A stretch of DNA of 36,185 nucleotides from Calditerricola satsumensis (GTDB lineage Bacteria > Bacillota > Bacilli > Calditerricolales > Calditerricolaceae): the NCBI RefSeq assembly GCF_014646935.1, contig NZ_BMOF01000022.1, positions 1 through 36,185 of the forward strand, written 5' to 3'. The notes under the pieces are model-generated. The model was given only the letters and a program-made list of their open reading frames with translations. It made no database searches and was not told the origin of the DNA. This document shows positions 24,418 through 34,308 of the stretch, piece after piece. The position numbers were made by a program, and so were the translations under genes. Each line of letters opens with the position of its first letter. Position 1 is the stretch's first letter.

Positions 24418-24768
24418 TCACGCCACCCCCAACGCGTGCAAGGCTTCCCATTCGCTCTCTTCGATGCGCAGGATCTTAAACAGCCCGGACAGCTCGAAGA
24501 GGCGGTAAATGGTCGGGTGAATGGAACAGACGACCATCTCCCCGCCCAGCTGGGCGACCCGCTTGTAGCGGCCCAGGATGACCCCAAGGCCGGAGCTGTC
24601 CATAAAGGTGAGGTCGGCCAGGCTGAGGACGATGCTGCGGATCTTTTCGCGGTTCATGATCGCGTCCACCTGCTCCCGCAGCGCATCGGCGGTGTGGTGG
24701 TCCAGTTCCCCCGCCAAGCGGATGATCAACACGTCGCGTTTCGTTTCCAGCTCCACGTGCAGTCGCAT
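24418..24768 (-). CDS. spoIIAA: Anti-anti-sigma factor SpoIIAA
   Basis: This 116-residue STAS-domain protein binds SpoIIAB and frees sigma-F when dephosphorylated. The phosphorylation motif [15 protein letters not shown] puts Ser58 exactly where B. subtilis SpoIIAA is phosphorylated. [14 protein letters not shown] and GGEMVVCSI are family blocks. Start ATG 24768 follows AAAGGAGAGGG, chosen over an in-frame ATG at 24795. It is first in the spoIIAA-spoIIAB-sigF operon. Confidence 0.97.
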   Translation of the reverse strand: MRLHVELETKRDVLIIRLAGELDHHTADALREQVDAIMNREKIRSIVLSLADLTFMDSSGLGVILGRYKRVAQLGGEMVVCSIHPTIYRLFELSGLFKILRIEESEWEALHALGVA

Positions 24769-24801
24769 CGCTCCCTCTCCTTTCCCATCGTTCACCCATC
24801 T

Positions 24802-24829
24802 TTTCTCTACCTGCAGACGCCGTTCCTGC
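24802..24829 (-). promoter_or_regulatory. Sigma-H-like promoter of the spoIIA operon
   Basis: On the minus strand, GCAGGAACG (24829-24821), exactly 12 bp, then AGAGAAA (24808-24802). This matches the sigma-H pattern RnAGGAwww-N12-RnnGAAT at most positions, and the spoIIA operon is a classical sigma-H target. Confidence 0.6.
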
Positions 24830-24845
24830 CCTTCGACGAAAGAAC

Positions 24846-24884
24846 AAAAAAATCGAGAAGCCTTGTCGAATGCGGCCTCTCGAT
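24846..24884 (-). terminator. Intrinsic terminator between dacF and spoIIAA
   Basis: On the minus strand, ATCGAGAGGCC pairs with GGCTTCTCGAT (one G-T pair), followed by seven T. It lies about 35 bp after the dacF stop. Confidence 0.88.
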
Positions 24885-24916
24885 TGTTCCGTTCGTCACC
24901 GTTCGCGCGCCCCGCG

Positions 24917-26101
24917 TCAGGGCAGATGAAGCAGGCGGTTTAGGGCGCGCTGCCAGAGCTGGCCGAAGGTGGCCGCACCCACGTCAACCGGCGCCACCAG
25001 ATCGAGCCGCGCCACCTCTTGGCCCTGCTTCGTCACGACCACATGGCCCAGCACGTCGCCGGCCTTCACCGGCGCCAGAACGCGTTCCGGAAGCTCCACT
25101 GTCGTCTGGTACTGCCCGGCGTCCTCCCCGCGCTTCATGAGGAGGTTGAAGTGCCGGGCGGCCACCACTGGAAGGCGCTCCCGCTCGCCTTTTTCCACGG
25201 GGAGTTCCTGAATCACGTCGCCGCGCTGGTAGAGCGGTTTGGTCGTATACTGGCTGAAGGCGTAGTCAAACATCTTGGCCACTTCGGCGTTGCGCGTCTT
25301 CGTATCCGGTTCGCCGAGAACGACGGCGATGACGCGGAAATTGTCGCGCTTGGCCGTGGCGGAGAGGCAGAATTTCGCTTCGCTGGTGTACCCCGTCTTC
25401 AGGCCGTCGCATCCCGGATAGAAGCGCACCAAGCGGTTGGTGTTGACGAGCCAGAAGGGGCGGTTGGTGTCTTTGCGCAGGTAATCCTGGTACAGCCCGG
25501 TATACTTCGTGATGGCCTCGTATTTGAGGAGCTCGCGGGACATGATGGCGATGTCGCGGGCCGAGGTGTAATGGTCCGGGGCGGGCAACCCGTTGCTGTT
25601 GGCAAAGCGGGTATCGGTCATGCCAAGCTGGCGGGCCTTTTCGTTCATCATCGCCACAAAGGCCTCTTCCGTGCCGGCGACGTACTCGGCAAGGGCCACC
25701 GACGCGTCGTTGCCCGAGGCCACGGCGACGCCCTTGATCAGGTCCTCCACGGTCATCTCTTCGCCGGGCTCGAGGAAGATCTGCGACCCGCCCATCGAGG
25801 CGGCGTATTCGCTGACGCGCACCTTGTCGGTCAGCTTGATCTTCCCCCGGTCAATCGCTTCCATGACGAGGAGGAGCGTCATGATCTTCGTGATCGAGGC
25901 CGGCGGCAACTTCAGGCGGCTGTTCTTCTCATACAGGACCGTCCCGGTGTCGGCGTCGATCAAGATGGCCGACACCGCGTTTTGGGCCAGGTTGACCGAT
26001 GAGGGCACCGGCTGGGGCTTCGGCTGCGCCCACGCGACGTTGGCGGCAAGGAATACGGTAGCCAGCCCGGTAAAGAAAAACGCGCGGATCGTCTTGTGCA
26101 T
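24917..26101 (-). CDS. dacF: D-alanyl-D-alanine carboxypeptidase DacF (PBP5-type)
   Basis: This 394-residue secreted enzyme trims peptidoglycan stem peptides; in Bacillus DacF is made in the forespore and helps set cortex cross-linking. The signal peptide ends about residue 25 (ANVAWA). The serine-DD-peptidase motifs are Ser69-x-x-Lys72 (PASITK), Ser129-Gly130-Asn131 and Lys235-Thr236-Gly237 (GLKTGYTS). A C-terminal beta domain and a weak amphipathic tail ([17 protein letters not shown]) suggest membrane association. GGAGGGA precedes the ATG but lies in the 3' arm of a stem-loop. An IS607-type remnant lies about 50-80 bp upstream, separating dacF from pdp. Its own terminator uncouples it from spoIIA. 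Confidence 0.95.
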   Translation of the reverse strand: MHKTIRAFFFTGLATVFLAANVAWAQPKPQPVPSSVNLAQNAVSAILIDADTGTVLYEKNSRLKLPPASITKIMTLLLVMEAIDRGKIKLTDKVRVSEYAASMGGSQIFLEPGEEMTVEDLIKGVAVASGNDASVALAEYVAGTEEAFVAMMNEKARQLGMTDTRFANSNGLPAPDHYTSARDIAIMSRELLKYEAITKYTGLYQDYLRKDTNRPFWLVNTNRLVRFYPGCDGLKTGYTSEAKFCLSATAKRDNFRVIAVVLGEPDTKTRNAEVAKMFDYAFSQYTTKPLYQRGDVIQELPVEKGERERLPVVAARHFNLLMKRGEDAGQYQTTVELPERVLAPVKAGDVLGHVVVTKQGQEVARLDLVAPVDVGAATFGQLWQRALNRLLHLP

Positions 26102-26108
26102 GGGGGTC

Positions 26109-26157
26109 CCTCCACGTGTAGGCTGCGCTGTCTCTTATCTTTGCCAAGTCGTGGAGG
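26109..26157 (-). promoter_or_regulatory. Stem-loop that can cover the dacF ribosome-binding site
   Basis: On the minus strand, CCTCCACG (26157-26150) can pair exactly with CGTGGAGG (26116-26109), whose GGAGG is the dacF Shine-Dalgarno. The loop is 33 nt. This could limit dacF translation on long transcripts. Confidence 0.4.
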
Positions 26158-26975
26158 TTTCATCCGTTCCGCAACTCATGGACAAATATCCCCTCGAAGG
26201 GATACTGCCTCGGTTGCTTCCTGCTTCATCGGCGAGGTGCTCGTAGACCGCAGCCAGCTGCGTTCCGCCGCAGAGCCCGTCTCCACAGGCTTCACTTCCC
26301 GTGGAACTCACGGTAGGACCGTCTTACGCCACGGTCAGGGCAAACCTGAGCAGATTCTTGGCCGCATTCACGTCCCGGTCGTGATGCGTGCTGCACTTCG
26401 GACACGTCCACGTCCGGACGGAAAGCGGGAGTTCTGACATAACGTGGCCGCAGGCGTGGCACGTCTTCGACGTCGGCTCGTAGCGGCTTACCTTCACGAG
26501 GCGCACGCCCCAACGCTTGGCTTTCGCTTCGAGGAGCGCCCGGAAGGTGCTCCACCCGACGTCGGCGATGTGCCGCGCGAGGCGGTCGTTCTTCAGCATC
26601 CCAGCGACGTTCAGGTCCTCGATCGCGATCACCGGGTGGGTTCGGACGAGTTCGGTCGTGAGCTTATGAAGGAAGTCCAGACGAATGTTCCGGATCTTCC
26701 GGTACAGCCGGGCGAGGCGAAGGGCCGATTTTTGCCGGTTCTTTGAGCCTTTTTCTTTCCGGCTGTGGGCGCGCTGGCGTCTTTGAAGAAGGCGGAGCCT
26801 TTTGGCGAGGGGCTTGGGCGCTGGCACAGGCATTTTCCCTTCCCGAACCCAGCGCCACGCCGTTTTGTACGTGTTGCCGCGCTTTTTGGCCCATTCGCTA
26901 AGTTTCATGGGCATGTTTGGCAATCCCTGTGACGTCCGCGCGATTGCACAAGGCTTCTGCGAGGCGCACCTGCCT
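26158..26975 (-). mobile_element. Remnant of an IS607-type element
   Basis: The segment between dacF and pdp holds a TnpA/TnpB fusion ORF and, downstream of it, a non-coding stretch (26158-26323) of the sort that forms the right end and omega-RNA scaffold of TnpB elements. A perfect small hairpin TATCCC-TTCGA-GGGATA-like fold lies at 26187-26204. IS607 elements have no terminal inverted repeats or target duplication, so the boundaries are approximate. Confidence 0.65.
26324..26914 (-). CDS. In-frame fusion of IS607 TnpA HTH with the C-terminal half of TnpB
   Basis: This 196-residue frame joins two different transposon genes. Residues 1-32 (MKLSEWAKKRGNTYKTAWRW and on to MPVPA) are the MerR-like DNA-binding start of IS607 serine recombinases. 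From about residue 33 it becomes TnpB: KEKGSKNRQKSALRLARLYR, IAIEDLNVAGM with RuvC Glu99, a zinc finger Cys152/Cys155/Cys171/Cys174, and DRDVNAAKN with RuvC Asp181. The recombinase catalytic domain, the TnpB N-terminal lobe and the first RuvC Asp are gone, so neither transposition nor cleavage is expected. ATG 26914 is chosen because AGGGA lies 9 bp upstream. An internal deletion that happened to keep frame is the simplest origin. Confidence 0.85.
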   Translation of the reverse strand: MPMKLSEWAKKRGNTYKTAWRWVREGKMPVPAPKPLAKRLRLLQRRQRAHSRKEKGSKNRQKSALRLARLYRKIRNIRLDFLHKLTTELVRTHPVIAIEDLNVAGMLKNDRLARHIADVGWSTFRALLEAKAKRWGVRLVKVSRYEPTSKTCHACGHVMSELPLSVRTWTCPKCSTHHDRDVNAAKNLLRFALTVA

Positions 26976-28297
<1,322 letters not shown>

Positions 28298-28298
<1 letters not shown>

Positions 28299-29125
28299 CA
28301 GGCCCTCACCCCGGCCACGACGGCCCGCACGAGGGCGGTGAACTTCGGCTTGGTCCGCTCGGCCACGGCCACCACCTGCTCGTGGGTGAGGGGCTCCAGC
28401 TCCTCGCCGATGGCCATGTCGGTGATGCAGGAGATGCCCAGGACGCGCAGCCCGCAGTGGGCGGCGGCGATCACCTCGGGGATGGTGGACATGCCCACGG
28501 CGTCGCCGCCCAGCCGGCGGAGCATCACGAGCTCAGCCGGCGGCAGGTAGTTCGGCCCGCTGATGCCGGCGTAGACCCCCTTCTGCACGCGGATGCCCAG
28601 TTCCTGTGCCTTCTGCTCGGCGAGGGCGATCAGCTCGGGGTCGTAGGCCCGAGACATGTCGGGAAAGCGTGGCCCCAGCTCGTCGTCGTTCGGCCCAATG
28701 AGCGGGTTGTCGCCGGTAAAGTTGAGGTGGTCCACAATCAACATGAGATCGCCGGGCTGGAAGGCCTTGTTCATCCCCCCGGCGGCGTTGGTGACGATCA
28801 GCACCTTGGTGCCGAGGAACTTCATGACGTACACCGGAAAGGCCACCTGGGCCATGGAATAGCCCTCGTAGTAGTGGAAGCGGCCCTGCATCGCCACCAC
28901 GGGCTTTCCTTCCAGGCGACCGATCACGAGGCGGCCGGCGTGGCCGGCCACCGTCGACACGGGGAAATGCGGAATCTCCCCGTACGGGATCACCGTCGCG
29001 TCCTCGATTTGCTCGGCCAGGTCGCCGAGCCCCGATCCAAGAATGAGGCCGATCTCCGGCACGAGGCCCGTTCGCTCGCGGATGGCGGCGACGGCCTCGC
29101 GCACCGCTTGCGCGCGGTTGGCCAT
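28298..29125 (-). CDS. Purine nucleoside phosphorylase paralog with altered base-recognition residues
   Basis: This 275-residue trimeric-type phosphorylase ([15 protein letters not shown]-type start, [30 protein letters not shown]) is a tandem paralog of the next gene. Phosphate-site residues are kept. Two purine-reading positions differ: the GP.YET motif is GPNYLP (Leu194 for the catalytic Glu) and the CISN motif is CITD (Asp236 for Asn). Asn-to-Asp at this site is known to favour 6-aminopurines in related enzymes, so adenosine or methylthioadenosine-type substrates are possible (inference). Start ATG 29125 follows AAGGAGGGGGAG. Confidence 0.9.
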
Positions 29126-29144
29126 GTGCGCTCCCCCTCCTTTT

Positions 29145-29960
29145 TTACAGCGCTTCCACAATGCCCCCGACGAGGGCGCGGAAGGTGTCCTTCACCCGCT
29201 CCGCCGTCTCCATCACTTCCGCGTGGGACAGCGGCTGGGGCAGGATGCCGGCGGCCATGTTGCTGATGCAGGAGATGCCCAACACGCGGATGCTGGCGTG
29301 ACGGGCGACGATCACTTCCGGTACGGTGGACATGCCCACGGCGTCGGCTCCCAGCGTGCGCAGCATGCGGATCTCCGCCGGCGTCTCGTAGCTCGGGCCG
29401 AGGAGCCCGGCGTATACGCCCTCGCGCAAGGAAATGCCCAGCTTGGCGGCAACGTCCTTCGCCAGCTCGCGCAGGCCCCTGTCGTAGGCTTCGGACATGT
29501 CGGGGAAGCGCGGGCCGAGCCGCTCGTCGTTGGGCCCGATGAGCGGGTTGCGGAAGGTCAGGTTGAGGTGGTCGCGGATCAGCATCAGGTCGCCGGGCCG
29601 GAAATCGGTGTTGATGCCGCCGGCGGCGTTGGTGACGATCAGCGTGTCGACGCCGAGGGCCTTCATCACGCGCACGGGGAAGGTCACCTGCTCCAGGGAG
29701 TACCCCTCGTAGGCGTGGAAGCGCCCCTTCATCGTCATCACCGGCTTGCCGCGCAGGGTGCCAACGACCAGCTTCCCGTCGTGCCCTTCCACCGTCGACA
29801 CGGGAAAGTCGGGAATCTCCCCGTAGGGAATCTGCACGCCCTCCACCTCGTCGGCCATCACGCCGAGGCCCGAACCGAGGATCAGGCCGATTTTCGGCCG
29901 CACGGGCAGCTTCGGCGCCAGAAAGGCGCGCACCTTTTCGATGCGTTCGTACAGCGACAC
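29145..29960 (-). CDS. pupG: Purine nucleoside phosphorylase (guanosine/inosine type)
   Basis: This 271-residue trimeric phosphorylase cleaves inosine and guanosine and their deoxy forms. Family motifs are [38 protein letters not shown] and VGMSTVPEVIVARH. The 6-oxopurine pair is intact: Glu192 in GPSYETPAE and Asn234 in CISNMAAG. It starts with GTG behind AGGAGGAGGGG, 14 bp after deoB, as in the Bacillus drm-pupG operon. Its downstream neighbour is the diverged paralog. Confidence 0.94.
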   Translation of the reverse strand: MSLYERIEKVRAFLAPKLPVRPKIGLILGSGLGVMADEVEGVQIPYGEIPDFPVSTVEGHDGKLVVGTLRGKPVMTMKGRFHAYEGYSLEQVTFPVRVMKALGVDTLIVTNAAGGINTDFRPGDLMLIRDHLNLTFRNPLIGPNDERLGPRFPDMSEAYDRGLRELAKDVAAKLGISLREGVYAGLLGPSYETPAEIRMLRTLGADAVGMSTVPEVIVARHASIRVLGISCISNMAAGILPQPLSHAEVMETAERVKDTFRALVGGIVEAL

Positions 29961-29974
29961 GGTTTCCCCTCCTC

Positions 29975-31144
29975 CTAAATTTCCGCCAAAAAGCTCGTCC
30001 CGATCGCCGGCGGCGTCACGCCGAAGTTGTCGGCCACCGTGGCCCCCACATCGGCGAAGGTTTCGCGCAGGCCAAGGCTACGCCCCTCGCGCAGGGCGGG
30101 GTGCCACACGAGCAGCGGGACGTACTCCCGCGTGTGGTCGGTGCCGCGGTGGGTCGGGTCGTTGCCGTGGTCCGCGGTGAGGATGAGCAGGTCCCCCTCG
30201 CGCAGCGCCGCGAGGATCTCCGGCACCCGCCGGTCGAAGGCCTCGAGGGCCTGGGCGTACCCTTGCGGATCGCGCCGGTGGCCGTACTTGGCGTCAAAGT
30301 CGACCAGGTTGAGGAAGGCCAGCCCACGGAAGGACCGCTGGGCCACCTCCAGCAGCTTGTCGACGCCGTCCTCGTTGGACGCCGTCTTGATCGCCTCCGT
30401 CACCCCTTCGCCGGCGTAGATGTCGGAAATCTTGCCGAGGGCGATGACGTCGTACCCGGCGTCGGCCAGGCGGTTCATCACCGTCGGCGCCGGCGGCTTG
30501 ACCGAGTAGTCGCGGCGGTTCGCCGTGCGCACAAAGGCCCCCGGCTTCCCGACGAAGGGCCGCGCGATCACCCGCGTGACGGCGTACTCGTCGCGGAGCG
30601 TCAGCTCGCGGGCGATCTCGCAGATGCGGTACAGCTCCTCGAGGGGGATCACCTCCTCGTGGGCGGCCACCTGGAACACGCTGTCGGCCGACGTGTAGAC
30701 GATGACGGCGCCGGTGCGCATGTGCTCCTCGCCCAGCTCCTCGATGATGGCCGTGCCCGACGCCGGCTTGTTGCCGAGGACTTTTCGCCCGATGCGCCGC
30801 TCAAACTCGGCAATCAGCTCCGGCGGAAAGCCATTCGGATACGTCTTGAAGGGCACCTTCGTGTGAATGCCCATCAGCTCCCAGTGGCCGGTGGTCGTGT
30901 CCTTGCCGGCGGAGATCTCCGCCATCTTGCCGTAGTGAGCCTTCGGCGCAGCCGCCGGCGGGATCCCCTTCAGCGGGGCAATGTTGCCGAGCCCCAGCGT
31001 CGCCAGGTTGGGCAGCGAAAGCCCCACCGCCTCGGCGATGTGCCCCAGCGTGTTCGCCCCCTCGCCGCTGTAGTCGGCCGCGTCGGGAAGCGCCCCGATG
31101 CCGACGCTGTCCAGGACGACGAGAAAGATGCGCGAAAATCGCAT
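29975..31144 (-). CDS. deoB: Phosphopentomutase
   Basis: This 389-residue alkaline-phosphatase-superfamily enzyme interconverts (deoxy)ribose-1-phosphate and 5-phosphate, taking the sugar phosphates made by the phosphorylases downstream. Metal ligand Asp12 ([10 protein letters not shown]) and the phosphorylated Thr85 in [10 protein letters not shown] are at the positions known for Bacillus Deo[20 protein letters not shown] carries the C-terminal metal ligands. Start ATG 31144 follows GGAGGAGGGG; the frame is open to 31612 but that part overlaps xerD. Confidence 0.97.
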   Translation of the reverse strand: MRFSRIFLVVLDSVGIGALPDAADYSGEGANTLGHIAEAVGLSLPNLATLGLGNIAPLKGIPPAAAPKAHYGKMAEISAGKDTTTGHWELMGIHTKVPFKTYPNGFPPELIAEFERRIGRKVLGNKPASGTAIIEELGEEHMRTGAVIVYTSADSVFQVAAHEEVIPLEELYRICEIARELTLRDEYAVTRVIARPFVGKPGAFVRTANRRDYSVKPPAPTVMNRLADAGYDVIALGKISDIYAGEGVTEAIKTASNEDGVDKLLEVAQRSFRGLAFLNLVDFDAKYGHRRDPQGYAQALEAFDRRVPEILAALREGDLLILTADHGNDPTHRGTDHTREYVPLLVWHPALREGRSLGLRETFADVGATVADNFGVTPPAIGTSFLAEI

Positions 31145-31221
31145 GGTCCCCTCCTCCTTGCTGCCGCAGTTGCCAGACGTCAGACCTCTCCATCGCCAAA
31201 AAGACGCGCCGCCGCGACCCG

Positions 31222-32109
31222 CTACGCACGCGGGTGCGTGCGCGCGTAGATCTCCTTCAGGCGCGTCTTGGTGACGTGGGTGTAGATCTGCGTCGTGGAG
31301 ATGTCGGCGTGGCCGAGCATCTCCTGCACGGAGCGCAGGTCGGCCCCGTTTTCCAAAAGGTGCGTGGCAAAGGAATGGCGCAGCGTGTGCGGCGTGATCT
31401 CCTTGGCGATGCCCGCCTCGCGGGCGTACTTCTTGATGATCTTCCAGAACCCCTGCCGCGTGAGGCGCCGGCCGTGGTGGTTGACGAACAGGGCCTCTTC
31501 CCCCTGGCTGCGCAGCAGCATCGGCCGGGCCCGCTCGATGTACCTGCGCGTGGCGTCGACGGCGATCCGGCCGAGGGGGATGATCCGCTCCTTCGATCCC
31601 TTGCCCATGCACTTGAGGTAGGCCATGTGCAGATTGACGTCGTGCAGGTTCAGCGACACCAGCTCCGACACGCGCAGACCCGACGCGTACAACAGCTCCA
31701 GCATCGCCTTGTCGCGCAGGCCGGTCGGCGTGCGCGGATCGGGCATCGCCAACAGGCGCTCCACTTCCTCCACCGACAACACCTTGGGCAGGCGCTTCTG
31801 CAGTTTGGGCGTCTCGAGGTTGACCGACGGGTCCTGGTCAATGAGGCGTTCGCGGAACAGGAAGTGGAAAAACGACCGGATCGACGCCAGGTGGCGCGAG
31901 ATGGTCGCCGTGGCCTTCCCTTGCTGCTGCAGGTGCAGGAGAAAGCCCACAATGTGCGCCCGCGTCGTCTCCTCGATGCGCTGGACGCCCTGTTCCTTCA
32001 GGTACGCGGCAAAGGCCGTCAGATCCTGGCGGTACGAGACCAGCGTGTTGGCCGCCAACCCCCGTTCGACGCCGAGGTAGTGGATGAACTGGTCGATCAA
32101 CGTCTCCAT
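31222..32109 (-). CDS. xerD: Site-specific tyrosine recombinase XerD
   Basis: This 295-residue recombinase resolves chromosome dimers at dif with XerC. The SAM-like N-terminal domain spans about 1-100 ([20 protein letters not shown]). The catalytic set is complete: Arg146 (ASGLRVSEL), Lys170 or Lys173 region (CMGKGSKER), His241-x-x-Arg244 (HTLRHSF), His267 (LGHADI) and Tyr276 (QIYTHV). Start ATG 32109 gives the usual N-terminus METLIDQF; the frame extends upstream but without family similarity. The Bacillus order yqzK-xerD(ripX)-deoB is kept. Confidence 0.96.
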   Translation of the reverse strand: METLIDQFIHYLGVERGLAANTLVSYRQDLTAFAAYLKEQGVQRIEETTRAHIVGFLLHLQQQGKATATISRHLASIRSFFHFLFRERLIDQDPSVNLETPKLQKRLPKVLSVEEVERLLAMPDPRTPTGLRDKAMLELLYASGLRVSELVSLNLHDVNLHMAYLKCMGKGSKERIIPLGRIAVDATRRYIERARPMLLRSQGEEALFVNHHGRRLTRQGFWKIIKKYAREAGIAKEITPHTLRHSFATHLLENGADLRSVQEMLGHADISTTQIYTHVTKTRLKEIYARTHPRA

Positions 32110-32300
32110 CGCTCGTCCAAGACTCCTTTGTGCTGCATCGTCCAGGGGTTTCACGCTATTCCTCCATTCCACACGAGGTCCCGCGAATCCTCTTTTTCCG
32201 CCGCTCCTTTTTTCTTCCTGCTCTTGAATGGCACCCTCCGTTCCATGGCCAGCCTGTGTCGCCCACAGACGCGCAGAGACGCCCGATCGGCTGGCCGCCG

Positions 32301-32540
32301 TCATTCCCCGTAGCGCAGAAAGGTGCGCACGTGCTCCCACACGTTCCTTCCCTCGCCGGCGGCATCCGGCGCACCCGGCGTGAGCACCTTCACCGCGCGG
32401 CCCTTGGGCTCCTCATACGGGTTGAGGGGCAGCACGTGGGCGGTGACCCAATCGATGCCGCGGTAAAACAAATAGGTAAGAAGCAAAAAGAGCGCGCAAA
32501 AGCGAACCAAGAGCAGCACGCGCCGCACGAAATCCGTCAC
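32301..32540 (-). CDS. yqzK: DUF4227 (YqzK-like) small membrane protein
   Basis: This 79-residue protein has one hydrophobic helix near residues 8-26 ([18 protein letters not shown]) followed by a soluble tail with [14 protein letters not shown], the hallmark of the Bacillus YqzK family, which lies between fur and xerD. The start is GTG 32540 because AAAAGGGGGG lies 9 bp upstream; an ATG at 32585 would add an unsupported basic leader. The function is unknown. Confidence 0.8.
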   Translation of the reverse strand: MTDFVRRVLLLVRFCALFLLLTYLFYRGIDWVTAHVLPLNPYEEPKGRAVKVLTPGAPDAAGEGRNVWEHVRTFLRYGE

Positions 32541-32596
32541 GGCGGTTTGCCCCCCTTTTCCCATGCGTCCGCGCCGCATGGTCAAGCTGTTCTAGC

Positions 32597-33012
32597 CTAT
32601 GCCGAAAGGGGGCAGGGATATACGTGGAACGCAGGGAGCGGTAAGTGTCGCATCGTTCCCCATGGGCCAGTATACCAAAACCCCTCGGCGATGGGGCTTT
32701 GCATTGCGGGATCATGAATTCGCCGTTCAACCCGTTGGAGCCTTTCGGCCAGGATGGGGAGCGAAACCAAGGGGGTGCCGCCCTCACCCAGGGTCGGAAA
32801 TGTGCGATAGGGATGCCGCTCGCCATAGCGAAGCATCCCGCGCCGGTCTTCTAAAGGTGCCCAAGGGTCCGGAGCGTAGGCAAGGCTGACGCTCGCGGGG
32901 TAGCCCGCGCTCAGACGCGTTAGCCCGTCAACGGCTCTAGGACTTCAGGGCTGTAGGTGCGATCACAGCGTAAGCATACGAATTGCGTAAATCTCGGATT
33001 TCGCTCGAGCAT
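32597..33012 (-). pseudogene. Threonine synthase-like N-terminal fragment, frameshifted and truncated
   Basis: From ATG 33012 (GAGG upstream) the frame reads NPRFTQFVCLRCDRTYSPEV, a zinc-ribbon start seen in many threonine synthases, then stops at TAA 32922-32920. A second frame continues with SAGYPASVSLAYAPDPWAPL, MLRYGERHPYRTFP and LGEGGTPLVSLPILAERL, the family's entry to the PLP domain, before similarity ends near 32745. Most of the enzyme, including the PLP lysine, is missing. The match is recognised by eye only; other fold-type II enzymes are possible. Confidence 0.65.
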
Positions 33013-33090
33013 TGTCCTCGTTCTCCCTACATTTAACTGTCAGCTAAAATGAACAATTCACGAAAAGTTTCCCAAGTCTCGTGCGTCTAT

Positions 33091-33294
33091 CTAGGAATCC
33101 CCGCGCATTACACGGATTAGCCAATTTACCACTAAAAGCGACAATGGTATCAACATAAACGTAATAAAGACACTGATTACATTGGTTATGCCAGTAACAG
33201 GTATTGATAGCCTATTCCAAATAAAAGCCAGTACTTTTAATAAGACGATAAAAACGATTGCCGTTAACCCAAAAAACACAATACGTTCCTTCAC
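33091..33294 (-). CDS. Hypothetical small two-helix membrane protein
   Basis: A 67-residue protein with two hydrophobic helices (FFGLTAIVFIVLLKVLAF; ITNVISVFITFMLIPLSLLV) and charged ends. GTG 33294 is preferred because GGGG lies 7 bp upstream; in-frame ATGs at 33312 and 33318 would extend it. The surrounding bases are much richer in A and T than the rest of the window, suggesting recent transfer. I do not recognise a family. Confidence 0.5.
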   Translation of the reverse strand: MKERIVFFGLTAIVFIVLLKVLAFIWNRLSIPVTGITNVISVFITFMLIPLSLLVVNWLIRVMRGDS

Positions 33295-33476
33295 ATTATC
33301 GCCCCACTTCATTAACATTCATAGTGGCATTATTACCGTTAACAACATAATAATGCACCGGCGACCTTTACATGCCCTCATGGATAGATCAGCCGCTGGT
33401 GCGCTCTGTCTAACAGTCGTTCTCCCCAGTCCCCTAACGCCTAAATGTGGCTTGCAACCATCGGAGAAGTTACCGA

Positions 33477-34004
33477 CTACTTTTGCCCCATGAGGTATTG
33501 GTTAATGGCCGGCGCTTTTCCACCGTGTGTCATACCGTACTTGAGGTAATCCAGCGTTTCGAACGGCTTCTGATCGTACACCACCCTGAAATAGAGATCG
33601 ATCAGATCCCCAACCTTGTACTGCGATGTCAGGTTTCCACGGAAAGGCCACTCCACTACCCCGTCAGCCTCATAAGCGCTCACGAATGCAAAGTACGTGA
33701 CATCTTCTTTTCTGTCGTATTCCAGGCGTACAATTTTGTCGCGGAAGTGAACGACGTCACCCACATCGTAGTTTCTAAAATCGTAGACAAACTCCCCGAG
33801 TTCCGAATCGAAAGACTGCTCTTCAAGCTCCCTCATCGTCAACGGACCCAAATCCCGTCGTGGCGCGTTGACATGCTGATCCGATGGCACAACATAGACA
33901 GAACCGTTGATTCGTCGACCCTTGACGCGCTTGCCATTCGTACGATTGACAAGGGTAAGCTCGGTCTCCGCAGCCGCGCAAGGCACGACCGCTTTAACTT
34001 GCAT
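33477..34004 (-). CDS. Hypothetical protein, possibly 5'-truncated
   Basis: A 175-residue soluble, acidic protein without membrane segments. Readable blocks are VNRTNGKRVKGRRINGSVYV, EFVYDFRNYDVGDVVHF and YFAFVSAYEADGVVEWPF, suggesting a beta-rich fold, but I recognise no family. Its first codon lies inside the group II intron remnant that begins about 33998, and the upstream GGTGAT is a weak ribosome site. The real N-terminus may therefore have been replaced when the intron fragment arrived. Confidence 0.5.
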   Translation of the reverse strand: MQVKAVVPCAAAETELTLVNRTNGKRVKGRRINGSVYVVPSDQHVNAPRRDLGPLTMRELEEQSFDSELGEFVYDFRNYDVGDVVHFRDKIVRLEYDRKEDVTYFAFVSAYEADGVVEWPFRGNLTSQYKVGDLIDLYFRVVYDQKPFETLDYLKYGMTHGGKAPAINQYLMGQK

Positions 34005-34236
34005 ATCACCGGAAGCGCTGCAACCACAGCATCGAGGAGCGAATCGAAAGGCTCAACGCCTACCTGCGGGGATGGATCGGTCTATTTTCGCTTACTCGAC
34101 ACCCCGCATCCCGGAAGGATACTGGCGACGGGCACTTTCTCCGCAAATGAACAAGGCCACCGATCTCGCTTACTGGCGAGAACGTGGCCTTTTCAGTTTC
34201 ACCGGCTTGTACACCCAGCTTCGTCAATCCTTGTGA
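33998..34236 (+). pseudogene. Group II intron maturase, C-terminal remnant
   Basis: After a TAA at 33995 the frame reads SIEERIERLNAYLRGWIGLF, the maturase (X) domain signature of group II intron reverse transcriptases. Similarity then jumps, with an internal deletion, to ASRK and, in the next frame, GYWRRALSPQMNKATDLAYW and a C-terminus ending LRQSL (stop 34234-34236). One extra G at about 34118 would restore the frame. The reverse transcriptase domain is absent. Confidence 0.85.
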
Positions 34237-34308
34237 ACCGCCGTATACCGAACAGTACGTGCGAATGGTTGTAAGAGGACGGGGGTTCGCCGCCCCCTTC
34301 TACTCGAC
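34237..34308 (+). ncRNA. 3' end of a group II intron (domains V-VI, degenerate)
   Basis: Directly after the maturase stop, AACCGCCGTATACCGAACAG, then GAGGACGGGGG and CGCCCCCTTCTACTCGAC follow the usual 3' end of bacterial class C introns (..GAGAGGACGGGGG...CCCCCTCCTACTCGAT). Pairing in the domain V-like stem is eroded, so splicing is unlikely. Confidence 0.7.

Noticed and set aside
24416-24587. Extended N-terminus for spoIIAB
   Set aside because: It overlaps spoIIAA in another frame and the family N-terminus starts at GTG 24416.
26127-26145. CTGTCTCTTAT, matching the first 11 bases of the Tn5 mosaic end used in library preparation
   Set aside because: Only 11 of 19 positions match and the remaining bases differ; an adapter artefact or Tn5 insertion would match fully.
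32840-33000. Possible right end or omega-RNA of an IS200/IS605 element (CGCGGG-CTAC-CCCGCG hairpin)
   Set aside because: Translation in two frames gives a consistent threonine-synthase-like start, which explains the sequence better than an RNA scaffold.
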